A stretch of 14,803 bases of DNA from Pirellulales bacterium (GCA_030605745.1 JAUWHT010000261.1:1-14803), one strand, 5' to 3'. Shown: positions 7,883 through 14,736, counted from the stretch's first letter. A program made the numbers and translations. Notes: generated from the sequence alone by a model not told the origin.

Positions 7883-9358
7883 TCAGAAGGTGAAATACAC
7901 GTCGGTTGCAAAGGTGAACTGGCTGCGTTTCGCTCCGGCGTCGTAGGGCAACTGGCCGGCGGCGTCGACGGGGCCACGGTACCAGTCCCAGCGGCATTCG
8001 GGCCGCACGACGAGGTTCGCGCACGGTTTCCAGTTGACGCCCAACGTGATTTCGAAGAAGTTACCTGCCCAGCCGATCTGGTTCCCGGCGATATTCGGTC
8101 CGCCGGTCCAGCCGTGCGGGGCGCCGATTCCGCCCACGCGCGTACCGTCGTCGTCGCGAAACCATTCGACCCGCAGGCCCAGGTCCCAGTACTTGTTGAC
8201 GTCCAGGAGTATGTACTGGTTGATCCCGTACCACTGGGCATTTTCGCGCGGGCCGATTTCTGGCTGGATGCCGCCGTCGTTATCGAATCCGCGGTCGTGC
8301 TGTAGCACGTAGGTCAAGCGGTCGGTAACCCGCTGGGTGAAGACGAAGCTATACATGCTGCGGTTCAGCTCGCCTGCATCGTCGTAGGCACCGTTGGTGA
8401 TGGCGAAGGCCAGCAAGGTTGCTCCGCTTTGGCTGGTCCAGGACAGGCCGCCGAGGAACGAAAGTTCGTCGTTGTTGTCCTCCCACATGTTCCAGCCGCG
8501 ATCGAACCCGGCGCTGATGACTAGCTGGTCGCTCAGGTTGTACGATCCCAGCAGGCCGGTATGTGTGAACGGCTCGCCGTACTGCTTGGCGTAGGAGTGC
8601 GAGTAGAAGAAGTTATTCGGTGCGGCGACGACTTCGTACCCGATGATCGTGAAGTAATGTCCCATCCGCACGGTCAGGTCGTCCACGGCGACGTCCATGT
8701 ATGCCTGGGGCACGGCGGCACCGTAGAACCGCTCCGACTCGTTCCAATCGGTTTCCAGGCCGTACGCCTGGGTAAAGCGCCAATCGGTACCGTAGAGGCA
8801 GTCGACCCGCCCGCCGACGCCAAAGCCGTATCCGCCCGTGTCCACCTCCCTCTCGGCATACAGCCAGAGTTGGTTCATCTGGTATTCACAGTCACGGTCG
8901 TTGAAGGTAATCGGGCCGTTGAAGCGATCGGCCGGGTTTCGGGCGTTTACGGTAATGCCCTGGTCGAGCCAGCCGCCCAGCACAAGCCTGGGGCCGCAGC
9001 AGTCACACCGGCAACAACAGTCGCACGAACGTGTGCGGCGCGACCGGTCGCGGCTCGTGCCGCAGGTGTCGCCAAAACGGTCTTCGTCACAACGGTCCTC
9101 GCTAGCAGCGTAGCCTGGATCATAGGGTCGGCGACCGGGGGCTGTTTCTTCTTCGACCTGCTCATCGTCCCTCGGCAGTGGAGCCACCGGCTCTTCGGTG
9201 CCCAGGGCTTTGGCGTCGTCGGGCATCGGCGCCTTCTGGGGTTCTTCGTCGAAGGGCGAATCCTCAAAAGGCGAGTCATTTTGAGCCACCGCGGCGGTGC
9301 CGCAAAGCAATGCCAACACAGCGGCAGCAACGGGCAGTTTCCATTGCCACGTATTCAT
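7883..9358 (-). CDS. Outer-membrane beta-barrel porin, OmpL/BBP2-like
   Basis: This 491-residue protein fits the putative beta-barrel porin-2 (OmpL-like, BBP2) family that is expanded in planctomycetes; it should form an outer-membrane channel for small solutes or sugars. A signal peptide (residues 1-25, AAVA then QND) precedes an acidic, proline-rich linker (about 27-85). The barrel begins at LVLGGWLDQGITVNA (about 125-139) and continues with alternating amphipathic strands and Asp/Asn-rich turns, including VRMGHYFTIIGYEVVAAPNNFFYSHS, to a C-terminal FTFATDVYFTF. The terminal phenylalanine is the usual outer-membrane assembly signal. Odd feature: residues 112-121 are CDCCCRCDCC, with two more cysteines at 90 and 99. 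AAGGAG lies 8 nt before the ATG, and operator-like repeats lie upstream. Its place among exported hydrolases suggests uptake of their products; this is inference. Confidence 0.87.
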   Translation of the reverse strand: MNTWQWKLPVAAAVLALLCGTAAVAQNDSPFEDSPFDEEPQKAPMPDDAKALGTEEPVAPLPRDDEQVEEETAPGRRPYDPGYAASEDRCDEDRFGDTCGTSRDRSRRTRSCDCCCRCDCCGPRLVLGGWLDQGITVNARNPADRFNGPITFNDRDCEYQMNQLWLYAEREVDTGGYGFGVGGRVDCLYGTDWRFTQAYGLETDWNESERFYGAAVPQAYMDVAVDDLTVRMGHYFTIIGYEVVAAPNNFFYSHSYAKQYGEPFTHTGLLGSYNLSDQLVISAGFDRGWNMWEDNNDELSFLGGLSWTSQSGATLLAFAITNGAYDDAGELNRSMYSFVFTQRVTDRLTYVLQHDRGFDNDGGIQPEIGPRENAQWYGINQYILLDVNKYWDLGLRVEWFRDDDGTRVGGIGAPHGWTGGPNIAGNQIGWAGNFFEITLGVNWKPCANLVVRPECRWDWYRGPVDAAGQLPYDAGAKRSQFTFATDVYFTF

Positions 9359-9386
9359 GTTCCGGTCTCCTTATTACTGGGACAAC

Positions 9387-9423
9387 TCCGATTATCGGTC
9401 CAGTCAGCAAAACTAATCGGAGC
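9387..9423 (-). promoter_or_regulatory. Operator-like inverted repeat upstream of the porin gene
   Basis: CTCCGATTA (9387-9395) and TAATCGGAG (9415-9423) are perfect 9-bp inverted arms separated by 19 bp. A third half-site, ATCGG at 9395-9399, forms an alternative palindrome, CCGAT-T-ATCGG (9389-9399). The three half-sites lie 28-65 bp before the porin ATG, where a repressor or a leader RNA switch could act. In RNA the two pairings exclude each other. Whether this is DNA or RNA control cannot be told from sequence. Confidence 0.4.
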
Positions 9424-9460
9424 GTTGCAAAGCACATATCCAGTCAACGCGGCAGTCGCC

Positions 9461-9488
9461 GAATAACCGGCAGGTTACGAATAACCGC
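9461..9488 (-). promoter_or_regulatory. Paired direct repeats CGGTTATTCG upstream of the porin gene
   Basis: The minus strand carries CGGTTATTCG twice (9488-9479 and 9470-9461), exact copies separated by 8 bp, about 103-130 bp before the porin ATG. Another repeat, TCCAGTCA, occurs at 9400-9407 and 9440-9447 on the plus strand. Spaced direct repeats at this distance resemble activator or response-regulator sites, but no matching regulator gene is in the window. Confidence 0.35.
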
Positions 9489-9603
9489 CCCTAAAGCCCC
9501 CAGTTTGACACCGGCCCTCATACGGCCCTCATAGGCGCGAAGAACGGGATTCCAAACGCGGGACCGCAGTCCCGGGGCGCTTGGAGGTGTGAAACCAGGA
9601 GCC

Positions 9604-9705
9604 GTTTAGCCGCCGCGCCCACTTCTGTTGGGGTGGCAGTTAAACTGCCACCTCAACAGGGAACTGGTCGTCAAACAACGCGCCGGGCAAGCCCGGCCGC
9701 TAAAC
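9604..9705. repeat. 102-bp MITE/REP-like element with inverted ends and a 35-bp palindrome
   Basis: The element begins GTTTAGCCGCCG and ends CGGCCGCTAAAC; the two 12-base ends are inverted copies with one mismatch. Inside is a palindrome at 9625-9659: arms CTGTTG, G and GGTGGCAGTT against AACTGCCACC, T and CAACAG, around a single central A, 17 bp per arm with one G-T mismatch. A second hairpin, GCCGGGC-AA-GCCCGGC (9682-9697), sits near the right end. No open frame is present. It ends 12 bp short of the oxidoreductase stop codon. Structure is seen directly; mobility is inferred. Confidence 0.6.
9672..9705 (+). repeat. 34-bp palindromic repeat, copy 1
   Basis: The unit reads CAAACAACGC, then the hairpin GCCGGGC-AA-GCCCGGC, then CGCTAAAC. 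It matches copy 2 (11030-11063) at 33 of 34 positions in the same orientation. This copy lies 12 bp downstream of the oxidoreductase stop codon and also forms the right end of the 102-bp element. Confidence 0.8.
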
Positions 9706-9717
9706 AGACTCCACCGC

Positions 9718-10986
9718 TCAGTACGGCTTATAGAGGCCGGGGACCGGCACGGGGTAGTTGCCGTTTTCGTCGGGCATGACCGGCGGATCGGCGTCGAAGG
9801 CGTACTTCTGGGGCATTTCGTCGGGACCCTTCTCCACCGCTTCGTCCCACTTAACGACCTTGCCCGAGTAGGTCGCCATCCGGCCCAAGACGGCCGTGAA
9901 GCTGCTGGTGGCGCCGTACCAGCCGTCGTTGCACGGCTTGTCGTTTCGGATGGCGTCGATAAGGTCGATGTGCTCCTGATCAAAGGGGCTTCGCTGGTTG
10001 CGACCGCTTTGGCAGTCGCAGACGCCCTTAGTGCCGTGGACGAACTCTGTGACTGCCCTCCAGCAGCCTGGGATATGGCGGCACTGGCTGTACATCTTTG
10101 TGCCGTCGGGGTAGGTGAACTCGATGAAGTGGTGGTCGAATATCTGGCCGTGGTCTTTGCCCTTGCGGACTTCGCGGCCACCCATGCCGTTGGCCTCGAC
10201 CGGATGCTCGCCCTTGACCCAGTTGCCGATGTCCAGGTTATGGACGTGCTGCTCGCAGATATGGTCGCCGCAAAGCCAGACGAAGTAGTACCAGTTGCGC
10301 ATCTGGTACTCCATTTCGGTTTGTTCCGGCTTGCGGCCACGGCCCCAGACGCCACTGCTGTTCCAGTAGACGCGCGAGAACATGAAGTCGCCGATCTCGC
10401 CGTCCTGGATCTTCTTGATGCCCTCGATGTAGCTATCCTGGTGTCGTTTCTGCAGGCCGACCACAACCTTCAGGCCCTTCTCGTCGGCCTTCTTGTTGCT
10501 TTCCATAAGCGAGCGGAAGCCGGGTGCGTCCACGCAGCAGGGTTTTTCCATGAACACGTGCTTGCCGGCGTCGATGGCCGCCTTGTAATGGATCGGCCGG
10601 AAACCCGGCGGAGTGGCCATCAGCACCACGTCCACGCCGCAGTCGATCGCCTTCTGGTAAGCGTCGAAGCCAACGAAAATGCGATCGTCTGGAATATCAA
10701 CCTTATCTTTGAACTTCTTTTTCAAGCCATTGGCTACGCCTTTGGCTCGATCCTCGAAGGCATCGGCCACTGCCACCATCTTGACGTTGTCGATCGAGCC
10801 CAGGCAGTTGCCGGCGGCGCCGGTGCCGCGTCCGCCGCAACCGATCAAGGCCACTTTTAACTCGTTGCCGCCCTGCGCGTGCGCGGAGCGGGCAATGCTC
10901 AGGCTGCCGGCCAGCGCAGTGCCGGCCACCGCCGCCGTGGAACCTTTCAGAAAGTCCCGGCGTGAGGGTTTCTTCGTGTCGTTCAT
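9718..10986 (-). CDS. Tat-exported Gfo/Idh/MocA-family oxidoreductase
   Basis: This 422-residue NAD(P)-dependent dehydrogenase is probably exported folded through the Tat system: the N-terminus carries SRRDFLKGSTAAVAGTALAG (8-27) and a cleavage site near AHA (37). The Rossmann loop is VALIGCGGRGTGAAGN (45-60); EKP (147-149) is the family's nicotinamide-side motif; HNLD (H249, D252) fits the catalytic His/Asp region. Family members oxidise or reduce sugar hydroxyls, including 3-keto sugar formation. I chose the ATG at 10986 because AAGGAG lies 8 nt upstream and the twin-arginine motif follows at once; a start 12 codons earlier would place the ribosome site inside the gene. The gene lies 85 bp after the FGE-like lipoprotein gene and is bracketed by two copies of a 34-bp repeat. 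Acting on sugars released by the neighbouring hydrolases is plausible but inferred. Confidence 0.92.
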   Translation of the reverse strand: MNDTKKPSRRDFLKGSTAAVAGTALAGSLSIARSAHAQGGNELKVALIGCGGRGTGAAGNCLGSIDNVKMVAVADAFEDRAKGVANGLKKKFKDKVDIPDDRIFVGFDAYQKAIDCGVDVVLMATPPGFRPIHYKAAIDAGKHVFMEKPCCVDAPGFRSLMESNKKADEKGLKVVVGLQKRHQDSYIEGIKKIQDGEIGDFMFSRVYWNSSGVWGRGRKPEQTEMEYQMRNWYYFVWLCGDHICEQHVHNLDIGNWVKGEHPVEANGMGGREVRKGKDHGQIFDHHFIEFTYPDGTKMYSQCRHIPGCWRAVTEFVHGTKGVCDCQSGRNQRSPFDQEHIDLIDAIRNDKPCNDGWYGATSSFTAVLGRMATYSGKVVKWDEAVEKGPDEMPQKYAFDADPPVMPDENGNYPVPVPGLYKPY

Positions 10987-10994
10987 TCCTGTAT

Positions 10995-11000
10995 CTCCTT
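10995..11000 (-). promoter_or_regulatory. Ribosome binding site that fixes the oxidoreductase start
   Basis: AAGGAG on the minus strand lies 8 nt before the ATG at 10986-10984. It supports this start over the in-frame codon at 11022. Confidence 0.75.
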
Positions 11001-11029
11001 GAAGTTGGGAAATTGAAAACATTGACCAC

Positions 11030-11063
11030 CAAACAACGCGCCGGGCAAGCCCGGCGGCTAAAC
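11030..11063 (+). repeat. 34-bp palindromic repeat, copy 2
   Basis: Same unit and orientation as 9672-9705, with one base changed (GGCGGCTAAAC in place of GGCCGCTAAAC). It lies 8 bp downstream of the FGE-like lipoprotein stop codon and 43 bp before the oxidoreductase ATG, so the two copies closely bracket the oxidoreductase gene. Confidence 0.8.
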
Positions 11064-11071
11064 TGCCCGCT

Positions 11072-12424
11072 TTATTCTTTGCCCGCTTGGGCCTCTTGGT
11101 ACTCTCTGATTACCTTGATATCCGGCTCGTACAGTTTTGCTTCCTCGGCATCGGGCACCCGCAGCGGACGCACCACGCGGAATCCGGGGCAATAGACCTC
11201 GGTGTGGTACCAGATGCTTTGCGGGATCTGCGGGTCCTGCATGTTCCAATCCCTGCTCGAGCCCCGCCGGGCGGCGCTGCGGAGCTGCTCGGGATCATCG
11301 TCCCAGCAGCCGCCCCGGGCTGTCCGGGGATACTCGGTCTTCGGCACGGCCAGCGGCCGGGTGGTCGTCTTGCCGGCGAACTTCTTGTAGTAGTCCGGAA
11401 TGTACTGATCGAGCACCCATTCGGAAGCATTTCCGTGCATGTCGTACAGGCCCCACGGATTGGGCTTCTTCTGGCCGACCTTGTGGTATCCGTCGTCACT
11501 GTTCTCGAAGTGCCAAGCATACTCGTCCAGCTTCTTCGGATCGTTGCCGAAGGAGTAGGCGGCGGTCGTTCCCGCGCGGCAGGCATATTCCCACTCGGCC
11601 TCGGTCGGCAGCCGGTAGAACCGGCCGGTCTTGGCTGAGAGCCATTTGCAGTACATCCGGGCGGCAAGCTGGCTCATGCAGATGGTCGGATAACCCTCCT
11701 TGCCCATGCCGAAGGTCATATCGGAATAAGGCTTGGTGGGCCGGGTCACCGCGTCGACTAGTTCATCGCGCTCGGTAGGTTCTTGTTTAGACAGCTTCCG
11801 CCGCTGCCGGTCCAGCCCCAGGCCCCACAACTCGTACTCGTCCCAGGTCACTTCGCACTTGCCCATCCAGAACGGTTCGATCACGACCTCATGCTGCGGC
11901 CCCTCGTCGTCTTTGCGGTTCTTCTCGTCCTGTGGGCTGCCCATCATGAACTTGCCGCCGGGGATCGGCACCATGTCGAACTTCGCGTCGGTGCCGGCGA
12001 TCTGCTCGGTGTACGGCTTCATGTCGGCTTCTTTCTCGGCTGCCGACTCGGGCACGTCGGTTGGTTTGGGAAGCCACTTGACGGTGACGACTTCGGTCGG
12101 ATCGAGTTCCTTTTCGGCAGCCGCATCCTCGGCTGGCGGCTCCTCGGCAGGTGGTTCTTCCGCAACCGGCTCTTGTGCGGGCGGTTCCTCCGCCGGTGGT
12201 TCCTCGGGCAGTGGTTCCTCCGCCGGTGGTTCCTCCGCCGGTGGTTCCACTCCGACAACCGAGGGGATGGTCGTTGTGGGAGAGACTATCGGCGGGACAG
12301 TTGTTCCGGGCGGGGCTGACTGATCGATCGAAGGTGCGCAACCCCACAGGGTCACGATCACCAGCCCAAAGGCCAATAGGAAACAAGGTTGCACTACACA
12401 CCGATCGCGAAGTACGCTAGTCAT
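11072..12424 (-). CDS. Lipoprotein with acidic Pro/Glu repeats and an FGE/SUMF1-like domain
   Basis: This 450-residue protein has a lipoprotein signal (hydrophobic 14-27, lipobox LWGC, Cys29), so it is probably membrane-anchored. Residues 60-100 are repeats of PPAEE-type pentads, a flexible, strongly acidic spacer. Residues about 148-425 form a complete-looking FGE/SUMF1/PvdO-type domain: FDMVPIPGGKFMMGS, EPFWMGKCEVTWDEY, RLPTEAEWEYACRAG, PWGLYDMHGNASEWV, ARGGCWDDDPEQLRSAARRG and GFRVVRP. The paired cysteines of authentic sulfatase-activating FGE after RGG (pattern C-x(4)-C) are absent, so it is better seen as a SUMF1-fold protein of unknown activity than a formylglycine generator. GGAGGT lies 7 nt before the ATG. 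It diverges from the ApbE gene with about 80 bp between starts and precedes the oxidoreductase gene by 85 bp. Confidence 0.88.
   Translation of the reverse strand: MTSVLRDRCVVQPCFLLAFGLVIVTLWGCAPSIDQSAPPGTTVPPIVSPTTTIPSVVGVEPPAEEPPAEEPLPEEPPAEEPPAQEPVAEEPPAEEPPAEDAAAEKELDPTEVVTVKWLPKPTDVPESAAEKEADMKPYTEQIAGTDAKFDMVPIPGGKFMMGSPQDEKNRKDDEGPQHEVVIEPFWMGKCEVTWDEYELWGLGLDRQRRKLSKQEPTERDELVDAVTRPTKPYSDMTFGMGKEGYPTICMSQLAARMYCKWLSAKTGRFYRLPTEAEWEYACRAGTTAAYSFGNDPKKLDEYAWHFENSDDGYHKVGQKKPNPWGLYDMHGNASEWVLDQYIPDYYKKFAGKTTTRPLAVPKTEYPRTARGGCWDDDPEQLRSAARRGSSRDWNMQDPQIPQSIWYHTEVYCPGFRVVRPLRVPDAEEAKLYEPDIKVIREYQEAQAGKE
12127..12249. repeat. Tandem 15-bp coding repeat
   Basis: Imperfect copies of GGTTCCTCCGCCGGT on the plus strand encode the PAEEP pentads of the lipoprotein on the minus strand. 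Such tracts change length readily by slippage in multiples of five codons. The glycine/serine-rich open frame on the opposite strand is an artefact of this repeat. Confidence 0.8.
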
Positions 12425-12487
12425 TTAGTAGACCTCCAAAACTCGTGGAAACAATTGAAATCGAAAACCCGGGCTCGGGACGACACC

Positions 12488-12493
12488 AGGAGG
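12488..12493 (+). promoter_or_regulatory. Ribosome binding site that fixes the ApbE start
   Basis: AGGAGG lies 11 nt before the ATG at 12505. An upstream in-frame GTG at 12445 has no such site in front of it and would bury the signal peptide 20 residues inside the protein. Confidence 0.6.
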
Positions 12494-12504
12494 GACCTGC
12501 CCAA

Positions 12505-13536
12505 ATGGGAAGGCTAGTGGTTGTATTCCTGTTGGGGGTGGACGTTGCGGCGGCTCCGCCCGAGGAACCGGTATTGCTGCGGTTCCAGTTCGTCCAGACG
12601 GAGATGGCCATACCAGTCAAAATTGTATTGTATGCTGCCGACAGTTCAACCGCAAGCAGGGGCGCCAAGGCGGCATTTTTCAGGATTCACGACCTGAATG
12701 CCATCTTAAGCGATTACGCCCCGAAAAGCGAATTGCGCCGCCTCACTACCACCGCTTCGGGGGGGAAGGGTGTGCCGGTCAGCGAGGACCTGTGGCGGGT
12801 GCTGAGCCACGCTCAGGCACTCTCCGAGCGGTCCGGCGGGGCGTTCGACGTGACGGTCGGTCCGGTGGTCCGGCTTTGGCGCCGTGCCCGCCGCCGTGGG
12901 CAACTCCCATCGCCCGAGCGGCTGCAATCCGCACGCTCACTTGTCGGATACCGCCTGATCCGGCTCGATCATGCCAATCACACGGTCGAATTGCTCAAGC
13001 GTGATATGCGGCTCGACCTGGGCGGGATTGCCAAGGGGTACGCAGCGGACGAGGCGCTGCGGGTGTTAAAAAAATCCGGCATAAATCGGGCCTTAATCGA
13101 CGCCGGGGGCGACATCGTGCTGGGCGATCCGCCGCCTGGGAAATCGGGCTGGCGGATCGGCATCGCGCCGCTGGAGCCGGACGGCCCACACACCCGATTT
13201 CTGTCGCTTGCCCGCTTGGGCGTTGCCACTTCCGGCGATACTTGGCAACACGTCGAGATCGCCGGCCGGCGGTATTCGCACATCGTCGACCCACGCACCG
13301 GCCTGGGCCTGACCGACCACAGCAGCGTGACGGTCATCGCGCCGGACGGCATCACCGCCGACGGCCTGGCCTCGGCCGTCAGCGTGCTGGGGCCAAAGAA
13401 GGGGCTAGAACTGATCGAGGCCAGCGGCGGCGCCGCGGCGCTGATCATGCGCTCCCCGCAGGGCAAGATCAAGACGTACGAGTCGAGCCGTTGGAGAGAG
13501 CCTAAAGCACCCGAATCACAAGGAGATACGAAATGA
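12505..13536 (+). CDS. apbE: FAD:protein FMN transferase, ApbE family
   Basis: This 343-residue protein attaches FMN from FAD to a Thr/Ser of target flavoproteins, in known cases subunits of Nqr/Rnf complexes and secreted flavin-binding domains. From the chosen ATG the N-terminus is a short signal peptide (GRLVVVFLLGVDVAAA, likely cut near residue 17), which fits the extracytoplasmic site of action. Family motifs are all present: DLNAILSDYAPKSELRRL (63-80), GGAFDVTVGPVVRLW (111-125), LDLGGIAKGYAADEAL (170-185), IDAGGDIVLGD (198-208), SGDTWQHVEIAGRRYSHIVD (243-262) and TADGLASAVSVLG (284-296). Length is normal. No lipobox is seen. Its TGA overlaps the next gene's ATG (ATGA), so the two are translationally coupled. 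No flavoprotein target is encoded in the window. Confidence 0.93.
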   Translation: MGRLVVVFLLGVDVAAAPPEEPVLLRFQFVQTEMAIPVKIVLYAADSSTASRGAKAAFFRIHDLNAILSDYAPKSELRRLTTTASGGKGVPVSEDLWRVLSHAQALSERSGGAFDVTVGPVVRLWRRARRRGQLPSPERLQSARSLVGYRLIRLDHANHTVELLKRDMRLDLGGIAKGYAADEALRVLKKSGINRALIDAGGDIVLGDPPPGKSGWRIGIAPLEPDGPHTRFLSLARLGVATSGDTWQHVEIAGRRYSHIVDPRTGLGLTDHSSVTVIAPDGITADGLASAVSVLGPKKGLELIEASGGAAALIMRSPQGKIKTYESSRWREPKAPESQGDTK

Positions 13537-14702
13537 CCAACAAACCCAGAATATCGAACCGTGTCAGCCGAATACCCAAATCCGCAATCCACGAGATGAC
13601 AAGGCTGTCGAAGGAAGTGGAGGACGTGGCGTTTTTGTCCTGGGCGAAACCAACTTCCGATACGCCCGATCATATCAAGGAAGGTGCAATCGCTGCTATG
13701 AGAGAAGGGCTGGTTGGGGGGTACACTGAGAACGCCGGTTTATCAGAACTACGGGAAGAAATCGTCAAGAAACTCAAGCGGGATAACCGTGTTGATGCCG
13801 AGGTATCCCAGATCATGGTTACTGTCGGGGCCATCGAGGGGCTGGCCGCAGCCGTGATGGCTTTGGTTGATCCCGGCGATGAAGTTATCATGCCTTCCCC
13901 AACTTATTCAACACATGTTCGTCAGGTCATCATTGCGTCGGGGAAACCGGTCTTCGTCCCAACAATCGAAGAAGAAGGATTCATTCTCGACATCCAGCGT
14001 ATCAAGGATGTGATAACTCCCAAGACGAAAGCAATCGTGTTCTGTACTCCGAATAATCCAACCGGTACAGTCCTTGCCGAGAGACAACTTCGGCAACTGG
14101 CCGAGGTTGCCCTGGAGAACAACTTGATGCTAATCACGGACGAAGCCTACGAGTATTTTACCTATGATGGCTACGAGCATTTCAGCGTTGCGTCCATTCC
14201 CGAGATGAGGCGGAACGTGATTAGCTGCTACACGTTCACGAAGACGTATGCCATGACAGGCTGGCGGGTTGGCTATCTGCACGCCGACGAGGAGGTAATC
14301 CCGCAGATCAACAAGGCACATATTCCTTTTGCAATCTGTGCCCCGGTGGTTTCTCAGTATGCAGCGTTGGCTGCGTTGAAAAGCCCGCAAGATTGTGTCC
14401 AGCAGTTCAGGAGCCACTATCTGTCTGCCCGCAACGTAATGTGCGAGCGGCTTGACCGCCTCGATTCAGTCTTTGCCTACGACAAGCCACACGGTTCATA
14501 CCTCATGTTTCCCAAGATCCTGTTGGACGAGGGCAAGGATTCGACCGCATTCTGCAAGAAGCTCTTGAAAAAGGGTGGTGTGTCGACCACGCCTGGGATA
14601 GCGTTTGGGCCGACAGGCCAGGGGCACCTGAGAATATCGTTTTGCGTCTCCGAAGAGGAAATAAGCAAGGCTTTTGACAAGATGGAATCCTATTTCGGCT
14701 GA
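13533..14702 (+). CDS. PLP-dependent class I/II aminotransferase
   Basis: This 389-residue cytoplasmic enzyme has a full fold-type I aminotransferase core: GGYTENAGLSELREEI (62-77), VTVGAIEGLAAAV (96-108), CTPNNPTGTV (171-180) with N175, TDEAYEYFTY (202-211) with D203 pairing to the PLP nitrogen, SCYTFTKTYAMTGWRVGY (231-248) with K237 as the PLP lysine, and GHLRISF (364-370) with R367 for the substrate carboxylate. It resembles aspartate/aromatic-type aminotransferases, but substrate cannot be read from sequence. AAGGAG lies 7 nt before the ATG, inside the end of apbE, with a 4-bp overlap. Codon use looks more AT-rich and less GC3-biased than apbE just upstream, judged by eye, so the pair may have different histories. 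Pairing with apbE has no obvious biochemical logic. Confidence 0.93.
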   Translation: MTNKPRISNRVSRIPKSAIHEMTRLSKEVEDVAFLSWAKPTSDTPDHIKEGAIAAMREGLVGGYTENAGLSELREEIVKKLKRDNRVDAEVSQIMVTVGAIEGLAAAVMALVDPGDEVIMPSPTYSTHVRQVIIASGKPVFVPTIEEEGFILDIQRIKDVITPKTKAIVFCTPNNPTGTVLAERQLRQLAEVALENNLMLITDEAYEYFTYDGYEHFSVASIPEMRRNVISCYTFTKTYAMTGWRVGYLHADEEVIPQINKAHIPFAICAPVVSQYAALAALKSPQDCVQQFRSHYLSARNVMCERLDRLDSVFAYDKPHGSYLMFPKILLDEGKDSTAFCKKLLKKGGVSTTPGIAFGPTGQGHLRISFCVSEEEISKAFDKMESYFG

Positions 14703-14710
14703 CCACGCTT

Positions 14711-14736
14711 GGCCGCCGTACCGGCGGCCGCTAAAC
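14711..14736 (+). repeat. Stem-loop with GCTAAAC tail after the aminotransferase stop
   Basis: GGCCGCCG (14711-14718) and CGGCGGCC (14722-14729) pair around TAC, followed by GCTAAAC (14730-14736). The tail and the GC palindrome match the right ends of the 34-bp repeats near 9700 and 11058, so it looks like a diverged member of the same group. It lies 8 bp beyond the stop codon. It may act as an mRNA 3' end, but no T-tract follows. Confidence 0.6.

Larger units (their letters stand above)
9359..9717. other. 359-bp repeat-rich intergenic region between porin and oxidoreductase genes
   Basis: No gene is seen. The side near the porin start holds operator-like inverted and direct repeats (9387-9488). 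In the middle, a tandem 11-bp repeat (GGCCCTCATA at 9514-9523 and 9525-9534) and an imperfect hairpin occur: CCAAACGC and GGGAC at 9552-9564 pair with GTCCC and GCGCTTGG at 9569-9584. The side near the oxidoreductase stop holds a 102-bp MITE/REP-like element (9604-9705). Confidence 0.75.

Noticed and set aside
9628..10860. Open frame of 410 codons on the plus strand
   Set aside because: It is antisense to the clear Gfo/Idh/MocA gene, starts inside the palindromic element and shows no domain motif.
12127..12249. Short tandem repeats considered as a CRISPR-like array
   Set aside because: The units are 15 bp, contiguous, without spacers and in frame with the lipoprotein gene.
11733..12323. Plus-strand frame rich in GGSSAGGSS repeats, resembling a silk- or linker-like protein
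   Set aside because: The repeats are the complement of the PPAEE pentads of the lipoprotein gene.
12445..12504. Upstream GTG start for apbE
   Set aside because: No ribosome site precedes it, and it would add 20 residues in front of a clear signal peptide that begins at the ATG at 12505.
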